The notes: generated by a model not told the origin, from the letters alone. A stretch of DNA of 64,000 nt from Luteibaculum oceani (GCF_007995015.1 NZ_VORB01000010.1:62001-126000); one strand, 5' to 3'; shown: positions 6,588-15,235, numbered from the stretch's first letter. Program-made: numbers and translations.

Positions 6588-7478
6588 TTAATTTTTCGAT
6601 TTCTTGAATGCCTTCTTAAAGGGGTAAATCACCTGGTTGATAAATCCACTGGGATATTCCTCTACCTTTTCGAATCCCAATTCAATGTTTTTTCCAGACT
6701 TCGGAATATAGGCTGTACCGAAAAGGTAGTCCCATAGACTTAGGCTCAGCCCGAAATTAACCCCATATTTATGATTAGGCGGTAAATCCTTAGCGTGATG
6801 CCAAATATGCATCTTGGGGTTATTAAACAGATATCCAACCTTTCCATATCCCCATGGAAGGTTAGCGTGATTTAAATGCCCTATTAGTAGCGCAATTATG
6901 TGAACCAGGAAAAAATCGTCAATGCCAAACCCTATCATCGCCACAGGGATATATTGAATTGACTTATATACTACCGTCTCCATAAAATGAAAACGGAGAT
7001 GTGCTGCAAAACCCATCTCCCGCACCGAATGATGTACTTTATGAAACTCCCATAGCCAGGGCACCCTGTGTAAAAGCCTGTGTACATTCCACTGGATAAA
7101 ATCTACAAAGACAAAAAGAAAAAGATATTGCGTCCATCCCGGCCAAGATCCAATTTCTATCGCCACCAAATTCTCTAGTCCTAAGACAGCCAAAAATTCA
7201 TTAAAGGCATCAACAAAAACATTGGATAGCGCATTGTAGACAATTAGTGAGAACAAAAAGAAGTTGAAAAACATGTAAAAGAAATCCAGCCAAAAATCTC
7301 TACGAATCAATGGCTGTCCTTTGCGCCACGGATTAAGGAATTCTAGGAACCAAACCAAGAGTGAAAGTCCTATCAACCAATAAAAGTAATGGTGTTCAGA
7401 CCGTCCGGTTACTTCCATCCAAAGGTAATTTGCGTAATCCCTATAGGATCTGAATATAGTCTCAATAAAGCTACTCAT
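6588..7478 (-). CDS. Sterol desaturase / fatty acid hydroxylase family protein
   Basis: 296 residues, membrane-embedded di-iron oxidase of the fatty-acid-hydroxylase superfamily. The histidine clusters are visible: HRLLHRVPWLWEFHKVHHS (about 133-151), then HLNHANLPWG and HIWHHAK further on, consistent with the eight-histidine iron-binding set. Several membrane helices surround them. Members hydroxylate or desaturate lipids; the substrate is unknown. The stop is 1 bp from the next gene and the start overlaps the rhodanese gene by 8 bp, indicating an operon. Confidence 0.9.
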   Translation of the reverse strand: MSSFIETIFRSYRDYANYLWMEVTGRSEHHYFYWLIGLSLLVWFLEFLNPWRKGQPLIRRDFWLDFFYMFFNFFLFSLIVYNALSNVFVDAFNEFLAVLGLENLVAIEIGSWPGWTQYLFLFVFVDFIQWNVHRLLHRVPWLWEFHKVHHSVREMGFAAHLRFHFMETVVYKSIQYIPVAMIGFGIDDFFLVHIIALLIGHLNHANLPWGYGKVGYLFNNPKMHIWHHAKDLPPNHKYGVNFGLSLSLWDYLFGTAYIPKSGKNIELGFEKVEEYPSGFINQVIYPFKKAFKKSKN

Positions 7479-8016
7479 ACACCACTGTTCCTTTATTTAG
7501 CCATACCGACCACATTTTACTGTAGCCATGAACACTATCGGTAGGCTTCCCCTCTTTGTAAATGGGGTACTCTTTATTTACCCATTCGAAAATTCCGCCG
7601 TAAAGGTTATAAACTTGGGTAAACCCCTGTTCTTTCAGTGTTCTGGTAATTTTTTCGCTTCGCGCACCTATAGAACAGTATACAACAACCGGTGAAGATT
7701 TTTTGATATCCTCCACGCGTTCTATTTTAAAATCATCAAAGCCCACCCATTTAGCCTCTTTTATATGGGAAACTTCATACTCCCCTCGCTCGCGAGCATC
7801 GAGAAAAACAGCCTCTCCTTTTTGATGTAGCGTGTAAGCCGAATCGATAAGTATTTCCCGAACATCGTGTTTGAGCATACTATTCAGTAACATCCTAAAT
7901 GCGAAACTGTCGACTTTTTTATCCTGCGCCATGCCTAATATTGGAAGGACAAATAAACATATAGAAAACAAAAATCCACCCATATTGCTAATATAGGTGG
8001 ATCTCATTTTACTCAT
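7471..8016 (-). CDS. Exported rhodanese-like domain protein
   Basis: 181 residues with a signal peptide (MSKMRSTYISNMGGFLFSICLFVLP..., cleavage near GMAQ), so the domain acts in the periplasm. The rhodanese fold spans about 55-155: AVFLDARERGEYEVSHI is the conserved entry and VVYCSIGARSEK holds the active-site cysteine loop. It probably transfers or binds sulfane sulfur. A tail of about 25 residues follows the domain. First gene of the minus-strand group; 12 bp separate it from the stop of dps, so read-through from dps is possible. Confidence 0.85.
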   Translation of the reverse strand: MSKMRSTYISNMGGFLFSICLFVLPILGMAQDKKVDSFAFRMLLNSMLKHDVREILIDSAYTLHQKGEAVFLDARERGEYEVSHIKEAKWVGFDDFKIERVEDIKKSSPVVVYCSIGARSEKITRTLKEQGFTQVYNLYGGIFEWVNKEYPIYKEGKPTDSVHGYSKMWSVWLNKGTVVYE

Positions 8017-8028
8017 TAAACATTAGTT

Positions 8029-8511
8029 TTATTTAAGGAAAGCGGCCAGCATCCAGCAGATTTTCTCTTGGGCAGAAATGTACCCCGTCATAAGGTCTAC
8101 TGTGGCTTCATCTCCTGCTCCGCTTGCCAGTTCTAGTACTTTTCTTTCTTGCGTTAGCAAAGTTTTAAAGTTGTCCAGTAAGGTGGATACCAATTCCTTA
8201 TCATTCCCTGTGGTATCTACCTCCACTATATTACTTTCAGCTAAAATGTCCTTCAGCTTATGAATTGGCACATATCCTAGGGTTAGAACACGCTCTGCCA
8301 CCTCATCAACATTCTCTTTGGCATTATTGTAGAGCTCCTCAAATTTCTCATGCAACGTAAAGAAGTTTTCACCTTTAATGTTCCAATGGGCTGCACGAAG
8401 ATTTTGATAAAAAACGTGGTAATCCGCCAATAGCTGGTTTAGCTCAGTTGCCAAATTTTTAGTTTCCTTTTCTCCGAGTCCAATGTAGTTTTTATTCAAA
8501 GTAGTTTCCAT
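8029..8511 (-). CDS. dps: Dps family ferritin-like DNA-protection protein
   Basis: The ATG at 8511 (METTLNKNYIGL) gives a normal length of 160 residues; an upstream ATG at 8541 would add ten atypical residues. The four-helix ferritin-like fold carries the Dps ferroxidase signature at the subunit interface, HWNIKGENFFTLHEKFEELY, followed by the partner acidic motif NVDEVAERVLTLG. Dps dodecamers oxidise Fe2+ with hydrogen peroxide and shield DNA during stress. It diverges from oxyR across about 110 bp, the classic arrangement for peroxide-controlled dps. Confidence 0.95.
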   Translation of the reverse strand: METTLNKNYIGLGEKETKNLATELNQLLADYHVFYQNLRAAHWNIKGENFFTLHEKFEELYNNAKENVDEVAERVLTLGYVPIHKLKDILAESNIVEVDTTGNDKELVSTLLDNFKTLLTQERKVLELASGAGDEATVDLMTGYISAQEKICWMLAAFLK

Positions 8512-8605
8512 AAATTCTATTTTTATTTTTCTGATTATCAATTAATTACACTGCTAAAATACAGGATATAAAGCCATCAGTCAAATTGATAATTTGTATA
8601 TTCGT

Positions 8606-8620
8606 ATAGATTTAAGCTAT
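8606..8620 (+). promoter_or_regulatory. Candidate OxyR half operator
   Basis: ATAG (8606-8609), 7 nt, CTAT (8617-8620) matches half of the OxyR consensus of four tetrads spaced by seven bases. The upstream two tetrads are poor. It abuts the oxyR ATG and could serve autorepression. AT-richness makes a chance match possible. Confidence 0.35.
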
Positions 8621-9553
8621 ATGACACTAATTCAACTGGAATATGTAATTGCGGTTCACAACCACAAAAGCTTTAGCAAGGCTTCAGAGGCATGTTTTGT
8701 TACACAGCCTACTCTTTCTATGCAAATTCAAAAGTTAGAAGATGAATTGGGGGTAATCCTATTTGATAGAAAAAAGAAACCCATTGGAACTACGGAAATT
8801 GGAGAGATGGTTGTTGAGCAGGCAAGAGACCTAGTTAGTGGAGAGAAGGCTATTAAGGAGTTAGTATCTCAATATAAAGGAGCGATTGCGGGAGAATTAA
8901 AAGTGGGGATTATTCCTACGGTAGCCCCCTACCTCCTCCCTCTTTTTCTTCCCAATGTTATAAAGGCTTATCCAACCTTGAACTTACAAATTGAGGAAAA
9001 GACAACTGAGGAAATTATTGACAACTTACTAGCAGACCATATTGACATCGGAATCCTAGCCACACCATTGAGCAACCCTCGAATTACTGAATATCCACTA
9101 TATTCAGAGGGAATGTATTTCTATGTTTCTCCGAAACATCCACTTTATCAAAAAGAAAGTATTGATATAAATGAGATAGATGGTAAAGATATGTGGTTAT
9201 TACACAAAGGACATTGCTTTAGAAACCAGGTATTAAAATTGTGTGAGAGATTCAATAAAGATCACATCCAAGGCTTGGCGTTTGAAAGCGGATCCATTGA
9301 AACCATTATTAAAATTATTGACAGTCATAATGGGCTTACCATGATTCCCGAAACCGCTTTATTTACCTTGGCTCCAGAGCAAAAAAAACACGTAAGACCC
9401 ATTGAAAAAAACCAACCTGGTAGAGAAATAAGCATTGTTGTTAGCCGGACCTATCTGAAAAAACAGTTAATCCAAGAACTGAACAACATGATTGTCGAAG
9501 CCCTACCGGCAACCCTTAAACATAATAAAGTTCGCATTTTAGATATCAATTAA
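8621..9553 (+). CDS. oxyR: LysR-type hydrogen peroxide sensor OxyR
   Basis: The ATG at 8621 gives 310 residues starting MTLIQLEYVIAV, the standard LysR N-terminus. A winged helix-turn-helix (about 1-60) is followed by a substrate-binding-type regulatory domain. The redox pair is present in GHCFRNQVLKLCERF; counting from this start, the cysteines fall at 199 and 208, the same numbers as the disulfide-forming residues of E. coli OxyR. Peroxide oxidation would switch the tetramer to activate defence genes, probably including the divergent dps. A candidate half operator lies immediately before the start. Confidence 0.95.
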   Translation: MTLIQLEYVIAVHNHKSFSKASEACFVTQPTLSMQIQKLEDELGVILFDRKKKPIGTTEIGEMVVEQARDLVSGEKAIKELVSQYKGAIAGELKVGIIPTVAPYLLPLFLPNVIKAYPTLNLQIEEKTTEEIIDNLLADHIDIGILATPLSNPRITEYPLYSEGMYFYVSPKHPLYQKESIDINEIDGKDMWLLHKGHCFRNQVLKLCERFNKDHIQGLAFESGSIETIIKIIDSHNGLTMIPETALFTLAPEQKKHVRPIEKNQPGREISIVVSRTYLKKQLIQELNNMIVEALPATLKHNKVRILDIN

Positions 9554-9692
9554 TTTCTACCAAAAATTTATAAACTATCGTTTTATTTTGTTAATTCGTC
9601 AAGCCTTTACCCTCTTCCAACAATTACCTTAAGATTTTACGAATTTGAATAACTAATTTTTATGGTCTAACCAACCATTGCAATTACCCATA

Positions 9693-10787
9693 ATGGAAGA
9701 GATTCTAAGAATTCAAGCCATTGAGGAGCACGGATTTGATTATAACAAACCGAGCTCCGCATTCGAAAACATCGTAAACTTAGCGGCAGAAATGTTGGGT
9801 TTCCCAATGGCGGTGATCACCGTAATTGAAACCAATGAAATTAATATCTATGCTTCAAAGGGGGTACCGGTGAAACATATTCCAAGAGAAGCTGGGTTTT
9901 GTGATACTGCTATCGAAAAAGACTCTACCTTATACATTCCAGACACCCTTCAAAATGAACTTGCATCTAAAAACTCGCTGGTTACAGGTCCATTTAAGAT
10001 TCGTTGTTACTTGGGCTACCCCATCACAATTTCTGACAAGTACCGCATGGGAACCTTGGCCCTTTTGGACCAAAAACCAAGGGAAGTCTCTCCAGAACAA
10101 ATTGCACAATTCGAAAGATTAGGAGCAATTTTAGAAGACTACTTGGAGAATAGACGGCAGGAGTTAATCCAAGTTGAAAAAACTGAAGCCCAACTTAAAT
10201 TATTCAGACAGTTTCTCGACAGTACGGATGATGCCATTTCCTATGTAGATAAGAATTGGAGAACGCAATACATCAATCAGGCGGGAAAAGATATCTGCAG
10301 ATACATTTTTGGAAAATCTCCAGATCCAGGAGACTACAGTTTCGATTACATTTTACCAGAAGATCATGCGGATTTCAAGGTAGCCTATAAAAAAGTCTTC
10401 GAAGGAGAGCGTATCATCATGGAAAAAACAGTGAAGGAAAAAACTTGGACATTAACCTTAGACCCTGTTTACTCTGGTCCAAACGAAATTGTAGGTCTCG
10501 TGTACACTGTTTCCGAAATAACCGATCGCGTAACCAGACTAAATCAGCTTAACGAACACAACAAAATTTTAAAACAAATAGCCTGGGAACAAACACACTT
10601 GGTTAGAAAACCTGTAGCGAATATTCTGGGGTTATGCCAGCTACTTTTCGGCAAGCTAGATGGCGGTAAGGAGAAAAACATAGCTAGAAACCTGAAAATT
10701 GCCTCCGAAGAATTAGATAGCATAATAAGAAATAGCATAGACAACCTAGAAAGCACCCTAGATGTACAATCTAAAATGAAGAAATAA
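9693..10787 (+). CDS. GAF-PAS sensor protein with HisKA-like H-box but no ATPase domain
   Basis: The ATG at 9693 is preferred over an in-frame TTG at 9678. A GAF domain (about 15-155; FPMAVITVIETNEINIYASKG, then FCDTAIEKDSTLYIPDT) is followed by a PAS domain (about 170-290; FLDSTDDAISYVDKNWRTQY). The final helical segment resembles a histidine-kinase dimerisation domain: WEQTHLVRKPVANILGLCQL has the H-box histidine followed by R-x-P. The protein then ends, with no N, G1 or G2 boxes, so it cannot phosphorylate itself. It could be phosphorylated by another kinase or act as a decoy dimeriser. The next gene is a full-length paralogue. Confidence 0.85.
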   Translation: MEEILRIQAIEEHGFDYNKPSSAFENIVNLAAEMLGFPMAVITVIETNEINIYASKGVPVKHIPREAGFCDTAIEKDSTLYIPDTLQNELASKNSLVTGPFKIRCYLGYPITISDKYRMGTLALLDQKPREVSPEQIAQFERLGAILEDYLENRRQELIQVEKTEAQLKLFRQFLDSTDDAISYVDKNWRTQYINQAGKDICRYIFGKSPDPGDYSFDYILPEDHADFKVAYKKVFEGERIIMEKTVKEKTWTLTLDPVYSGPNEIVGLVYTVSEITDRVTRLNQLNEHNKILKQIAWEQTHLVRKPVANILGLCQLLFGKLDGGKEKNIARNLKIASEELDSIIRNSIDNLESTLDVQSKMKK

Positions 10788-10835
10788 ATCCCTTAAATCC
10801 CCGTATTCTCTCGTAGAATATAATGCCGTAGTAAC

Positions 10836-11945
10836 ATGACTGAGTTGTTGAAACTAAAATTAATTGACGAGCTTCAACTTAGCAAATCAACTCGCCAGGC
10901 GGAATTCGAGGAACTTGAGGAATTAGTCCACCTGGCCTCTGAAATAGCAGGCTTTCCCATTGCCGCTTTAACCATTGTTGAGGCGAATGAAATCAATTTT
11001 CATGTATCAAAAGGAATACCCTTTGAGCGTATTAATAGAGATCCTGGTCTATGCACCTCAGCACTAAATGGCAATGACATTTATTACATACCAGATACTC
11101 AAAGTAATGATCTGGCAAAAACCAATTCACTGGTATCAGGCCCCTTTAATATTAGAAGCTACATAGGATTTCCCATTACAATAGCCGAGAATTATAAGCT
11201 TGGAACCTTAGCTTTAATGGATCACGAGCCTAGAATAGTTGCCGAAAAGGATTTAAAAAGCATCAGGAAAATTGGAAAGATTATTGAAAGAGTAATCGCA
11301 AACAGAAAAAAACTGCTACAGGAACAATCCAAGGTTAAAGATCAATTGGATGTCCTCCGCACTTTTCTAGATAGTACTTCCAATGCAATGGCATATCTGG
11401 ACAGAAATTATAAGATTCAATATCTCAACCAAGCATGCAAAGACATTTGTGTTGAATTATTCAATAAATCACCCGACCCAGGAGACAACGCATTCAATTA
11501 CATACTTCCCGAAAATTTAGAGCATTTGAAAAAGTCCTTTAGAGAAGTTTTCAAAGGAAAATCACTTGAATTTGAGCAGAGATCAAGAGATATTCATTTA
11601 AAGATTCATCTAAATCCCGTAATGGGCACCGGTAGTAAAAAAGTTATGGGAATTGTAGTTTCTATACACGATAACACTAGAGAAATAGAAAAAAGAAGGC
11701 AGTTGGCAAAGCACAAGAAAATACTTGATCAAATTGCATGGGATCAAACCCATTTGATAAGAAATCCTCTTGTTAATATCCTTAGTCTGAGCGAATTAAT
11801 TGAAGATAAATTAAAAGGAATTGGAGAAGGCATGCTGGCTAAAATGTTGCGGCAAACTGCCCAAAACCTAGACGATATTATTATCCAGACTTTTCAAAAT
11901 GTAGAAAATGAACGGAACGCTAATCCCGATGATTCTCGTACTTAA
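10836..11945 (+). CDS. Paralogous GAF-PAS-H-box sensor protein without ATPase domain
   Basis: 369 residues, colinear with the preceding gene over its whole length: GAF (about 20-160; FPIAALTIVEANEINFHVSKG), PAS (about 180-300; FLDSTSNAMAYLDRNYKIQY) and a terminal H-box helix (WDQTHLIRNPLVNILSLSEL), again with no catalytic ATPase domain. The H-box histidine, arginine and proline are retained. A 48-bp gap separates the pair, so they are probably co-transcribed and arose by tandem duplication. The 3' end overlaps the convergent DUF983 gene by 26 bp. Signal and partner are unknown. Confidence 0.84.
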   Translation: MTELLKLKLIDELQLSKSTRQAEFEELEELVHLASEIAGFPIAALTIVEANEINFHVSKGIPFERINRDPGLCTSALNGNDIYYIPDTQSNDLAKTNSLVSGPFNIRSYIGFPITIAENYKLGTLALMDHEPRIVAEKDLKSIRKIGKIIERVIANRKKLLQEQSKVKDQLDVLRTFLDSTSNAMAYLDRNYKIQYLNQACKDICVELFNKSPDPGDNAFNYILPENLEHLKKSFREVFKGKSLEFEQRSRDIHLKIHLNPVMGTGSKKVMGIVVSIHDNTREIEKRRQLAKHKKILDQIAWDQTHLIRNPLVNILSLSELIEDKLKGIGEGMLAKMLRQTAQNLDDIIIQTFQNVENERNANPDDSRT

Positions 11946-12297
11946 AAAACATATTAAGCCAAATACTGCGAGATAAAGCAAATGCTAAGGGAAATAATAG
12001 CACCAATCCAATAATAATTAATGCGAGGTGTACCTTCCAACCTAAGGAAGCAAGGAGCAAGAAACTAAAGAGATAAATGGCCCCAGCAAAGCCAACAGTA
12101 AGTGCGTAGCTTACATAGGCTGCTCCATAAAAAAAGCCTGGCTCCTTGGCATACTTCAGTTTGCAATTTGGACAATCAGATTCCATTTTACCTACTTGTT
12201 TTAAGTTATAAATAGAGCTGGTAAACAAATTTCCCTCGTGACACCGTGGACATTTGAAATTGATAATACTATACAGTTTGTTCCCCTTTCCCAACAT
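11920..12297 (-). CDS. DUF983 membrane protein with zinc-ribbon-like cysteines
   Basis: 125 residues. The N-terminus has two CxxC pairs (FKCPRCHEG and CPNCKLKY) that look like a zinc ribbon, then the DUF983 signature EPGFFYGAAYVSYALTV and two or three hydrophobic helices. DUF983 proteins are widespread and uncharacterised. The gene is monocistronic, overlapping the convergent PAS gene at its 3' end. A minus-strand terminator at 12343-12369 insulates it from transcription coming from the right. Confidence 0.85.
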   Translation of the reverse strand: MLGKGNKLYSIINFKCPRCHEGNLFTSSIYNLKQVGKMESDCPNCKLKYAKEPGFFYGAAYVSYALTVGFAGAIYLFSFLLLASLGWKVHLALIIIGLVLLFPLAFALSRSIWLNMFFKYENHRD

Positions 12298-12342
12298 GCT
12301 AAAATTGTTTTTTGCGAAAATACATTAAGCAATAAAGGGAAT

Positions 12343-12369
12343 AAAAAAAGGGAGGATAAAAATCCTCCC
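12343..12369 (-). terminator. Strong intrinsic terminator reading leftwards
   Basis: Perfect 8-bp hairpin GGGAGGAT/ATCCTCCC with a 4-nt loop (12350-12369), preceded on the plus strand by seven A, which gives a U-tract on the minus strand. It would end a minus-strand transcript from the 12370-12555 interval, where no minus-strand gene is known. Confidence 0.75.
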
Positions 12370-12373
12370 CTTG

Positions 12374-12446
12374 ATCACTTCAGTCCCCACGATTGTATCG
12401 GTGCCCCATAACCCCAATTATCGATCCGATACAATCCTAAAGTGAT
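12374..12446. other. Nested inverted-repeat element, candidate structured RNA or protein-binding site
   Basis: An inner perfect 11-bp inverted repeat, GATTGTATCGG (12391-12401) with CCGATACAATC (12426-12436), is enclosed by an outer 7-bp pair, ATCACTT (12374-12380) with AAGTGAT (12440-12446). This leaves an asymmetric internal loop of 10 and 3 nt and an apical loop of 24 nt. The loops carry runs of four C on the plus strand (four G on the minus strand). The element sits between terminators on both sides. I recognise no known riboswitch or RNA family. Confidence 0.5.
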
Positions 12447-12469
12447 TTCATTGGCTAAATGGAACCCAA

Positions 12470-12556
12470 ATGTATATCCGATTAGGCGGTGAAAATGGAG
12501 AGTACGACAAAGCTCTTTTCGGAGTCGATAGTTTGCTTAAAAATCCGTTGAAATAA
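12470..12556 (+). CDS. Possible 28-residue small protein
   Basis: An ATG-started ORF of 28 codons, beginning MYIRLGGENGEYDK and ending LLKNPLK, immediately follows the nested inverted-repeat element. Its stop codon abuts an intrinsic terminator (12555-12586). The amino-acid mix looks protein-like rather than random, and the layout (structured leader, ORF, terminator) is that of a tiny gene. It could equally be a gene remnant or chance. No homologue is recognised. Confidence 0.3.
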   Translation: MYIRLGGENGEYDKALFGVDSLLKNPLK

Positions 12557-12586
12557 AAAAAGGGCCCCAACAGGCCCCCTTTTTTT
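12555..12586. terminator. Bidirectional terminator before the DUF4382 gene
   Basis: A-run, GGGCC, short loop, GGCCC, T-run (A-tract 12555-12561, T-tract 12580-12586), with a two-base bulge. It serves the minus-strand lipoprotein gene ending at 12605 and any plus-strand transcript from the left. Confidence 0.72.
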
Positions 12587-12604
12587 GTTCTAGGTGTGTT
12601 CTTA

Positions 12605-13375
12605 TTATTGAAGAACTATAGTTCCAATATCAACTTGAGCATTGGCATTAATTGCAACTCCGGTTTTAATTCCAACCATTTCTCCATGTTGTGCTTTTAC
12701 TGTGTAGATTCCTTCGCTTACATTTTTAAACTTAAAGGATCCATCTTCATCGGTATAGGTAGAAAGGGTATCGTTAAATTGAGAGATCATCATTACACTA
12801 GTTCCAGATGAATCAGGTTGTACATCACCATCCACCGTAGCTCCTTGCTTTCTGTCGCTAAACACTCTAATTACTGGCTTTAAAATATACTCACCATTAC
12901 CTCTTTCTTTAACAGATTGTCCAGCATCAAAGTCAAGGGTAAAGTCGTAGGTTAAACCAGCAGTAATCTCATGGTTAACTTTAATTTTAAGACCAGAGCT
13001 TTGTCCACTTGGTACTTTTAAGCTTTTAGTTTCTCCGTCTACAACAACAGTGTTATTTGCGCCAAGTACCAGTCTTATCTCCTTAAGTGTGTCCCCGGTT
13101 AATTCAACCTCACCAAGTAAGGTGTCTACACCATTGGTTAATTGTAATAGATCATAAACCCCAGGATTGATCGCAATTTCTGTGAATCCACTTGCATCGG
13201 TTTTTACTTCTACTTTTTCTATTTCTACGTTCACCGCATCGAAATCACCCGGTGCATCGGTTAGGTAGAAATTTGCCTTTGATGAATTAGGGCCTCCATT
13301 GTTGGACTTATCACAAGCCACAAAGGTTAAAGCCAAAATTGCCATTGATAAAAATTTCATTCTTCTGAGTAACAT
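12605..13375 (-). CDS. DUF4382 lipoprotein with C-terminal carboxypeptidase-regulatory-like domain
   Basis: The start at 13375 (MLLRRMKFLSMAILAL) gives a lipoprotein signal with lipobox FVAC just before DKSNNGG; ATG 13360 is an alternative, while an upstream ATG at 13441 would add an implausible hydrophilic lead. The DUF4382 opening, YLTDAPGDFDAVNVEIEKVE, follows, with a beta-sandwich to about residue 170. The last 80 residues (VDGDVQPDSSG...YTDEDGSFKFKNVSEGIYTV) form a carboxypeptidase-regulatory-like beta domain. The protein is probably anchored to the outer membrane; the role is unknown. Monocistronic. Confidence 0.85.
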   Translation of the reverse strand: MLLRRMKFLSMAILALTFVACDKSNNGGPNSSKANFYLTDAPGDFDAVNVEIEKVEVKTDASGFTEIAINPGVYDLLQLTNGVDTLLGEVELTGDTLKEIRLVLGANNTVVVDGETKSLKVPSGQSSGLKIKVNHEITAGLTYDFTLDFDAGQSVKERGNGEYILKPVIRVFSDRKQGATVDGDVQPDSSGTSVMMISQFNDTLSTYTDEDGSFKFKNVSEGIYTVKAQHGEMVGIKTGVAINANAQVDIGTIVLQ

Positions 13376-13588
13376 AGGTATTCGTTTTTTGGTTTCGCCT
13401 ATACTAAGACAATGCCCGTGCCAAAACTCATGACTATACATCTAACGTATTGACTATCAATTATTTAAATAGATTATAATGCGATTACTACATTCAAATA
13501 TCCTCTTTCAAAGTGAAAAGCTTTTTCAAAATGAAAAAATGTTTCTGGAGGTTTCGCTTTTATTACCTTGTGGAAATAATAATTCCCT

Positions 13589-15235
13589 ATGCAGCTTAAA
13601 TCCATATTCTTCCTACTATTTCTTACAGCAAAATTCTGCTTCGCCCAATCGCCGACTCCTCTGGATACTGGAATAACCATAAATCAACTAGGGAAAATAG
13701 AAGGACTCGCAGTAAAGTTGGAATATCACCAGGCAACCGATCAACTTATTTACGCAACAATTTTAGGAGACATCTACAGAATAGACAAAGTAGGTAATAG
13801 TTATATAAGCACCCTGTTATACACCAAGGAGGATCATGGAATAACCCAACTTCAAGGAATGGACTTGGAAGGCGACTTAATGGTTTTAAGTGGAAATCAC
13901 TTTCCTCAGGAGTTTTATACCGTTGGAAGAATCGTTAAGGTGGATATTAGCAGCCCCAACTGGAAATTCGAGGTTTTAGCAGAAACGGTACTCTATGAAA
14001 CCACTCCAGCATTTGATCATTTATTTAGCGGCATTAAAATAACTCGCGATAACCAACGCGTTATATGGTGTTCGGGTGCAAGGGGGACTCACGGTGAAAT
14101 TCAAGACTATGATGGCCGATTCCCAAACATTAGAAACCACGCTTTTACCTCGGCTTTGCTCTCTGTCCCGCTTTCGGTAGACAGTTTCATAATTCAGAAC
14201 GACAGTACATGGTTAATGGAGAACGACGTATTGTTTGCATATGGTAGCCGCAACTTTTTTGATTTCGACTATGCTCCAAACGGTAAGTTATATGCGGTCG
14301 AGAACTCTGGAGATAGGGACGACCCCGAGGAGATGAATGAAGTAATTAAAGGTGCTCATTATGGTTTTCCTTGGGATATGGGGGGAAATCTCAACCCACA
14401 ACAATTCACCCCTTTCGATCCCAGTCAGGACAAAATGATTCATCCCGACTGCCGTGCTATGAATCTAGGTTTATTTACAAATGACCCTAGCTTTCCAAAA
14501 AAGCCGGATACCTTAGTTATTACACAAGGAGTAAAAAACTATGGGCCAGATGCAGATTATTTCCGAAATCCTGGTAGCGGAAAAATATTCAAGGCTTCAA
14601 ATTTGGGAGGATACATTACCACTTTCACCGGACATAGAAGTCCACTTGGTTTTGAATTTGAAAAGGGCAACCTTTCTGATGGTCGGTACGCTGGAAAAGC
14701 TTTTATGCTAAGCTGGACACCAGGTGGGGATGAAAATAGATACGTAATAAAAAATGGAGACACCACCGGTTTAGGCACTTTTATCGACGATAGTCAGGAT
14801 TTGGTGGTCATATCCCCAAAAGAGGGAAATAGTTTCGATGAAATTTATACCCACCAGCTTATTAAAGGATTCAGTTTACCAATAGACCTTGTAATCGCCA
14901 GAAATCGCCTATACGTTATAGAATATGGAGGCGCTGAGGGTAATTTATATGAGGTGCTTTTCACACCAACAACAGAAATTCAAAATATCGAAGAAATTCC
15001 TTCAATAGCACTTCTCCCCATACCTAATTACCAAGACACCTACCAACTAATAGGCTTAAGAGGCAAATCAATTGATATACAATTAATAGACAATTCAGGA
15101 AAGGTAATCAGCTTAAAAAGCAATTACCAAGAACGTGATTTACTGAGTCTTGAAACATTTGAAAGTGGTCTTTATTTAGTGGTTGCCTCTTATGGAAACC
15201 AAAAAATCTTTCAAAAACAGGTACGTAAACTTTAA
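13589..15235 (+). CDS. Secreted PQQ-dependent sugar dehydrogenase-like beta-propeller with probable T9SS tail
   Basis: 548 residues with a Sec signal peptide (MQLKSIFFLLFLTAKFCFAQ). The body resembles soluble glucose/sorbosone dehydrogenase propellers: YGSRNFFDFDYAPNGKLYAV, then GDRDDPEEMNEVIKGAHYGFPWD match the conserved core, and GYITTFTGHRSPLGF recalls the later blades. The last 80 residues (from about IALLPIPNYQD) look like a type A T9SS C-terminal sorting domain, ending in FQKQVRKL. This implies export across the outer membrane. Substrate is unknown and PQQ binding is not confirmed from residues. A 209-bp gap without recognised features separates it from the SprB-like gene. Confidence 0.82.
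   Translation: MQLKSIFFLLFLTAKFCFAQSPTPLDTGITINQLGKIEGLAVKLEYHQATDQLIYATILGDIYRIDKVGNSYISTLLYTKEDHGITQLQGMDLEGDLMVLSGNHFPQEFYTVGRIVKVDISSPNWKFEVLAETVLYETTPAFDHLFSGIKITRDNQRVIWCSGARGTHGEIQDYDGRFPNIRNHAFTSALLSVPLSVDSFIIQNDSTWLMENDVLFAYGSRNFFDFDYAPNGKLYAVENSGDRDDPEEMNEVIKGAHYGFPWDMGGNLNPQQFTPFDPSQDKMIHPDCRAMNLGLFTNDPSFPKKPDTLVITQGVKNYGPDADYFRNPGSGKIFKASNLGGYITTFTGHRSPLGFEFEKGNLSDGRYAGKAFMLSWTPGGDENRYVIKNGDTTGLGTFIDDSQDLVVISPKEGNSFDEIYTHQLIKGFSLPIDLVIARNRLYVIEYGGAEGNLYEVLFTPTTEIQNIEEIPSIALLPIPNYQDTYQLIGLRGKSIDIQLIDNSGKVISLKSNYQERDLLSLETFESGLYLVVASYGNQKIFQKQVRKL

Noticed and set aside
12391-12436. The 11-bp inverted repeat as a simple terminator
   Set aside because: The loop is 24 nt and neither side has a U-tract; separate, proper terminators flank it.
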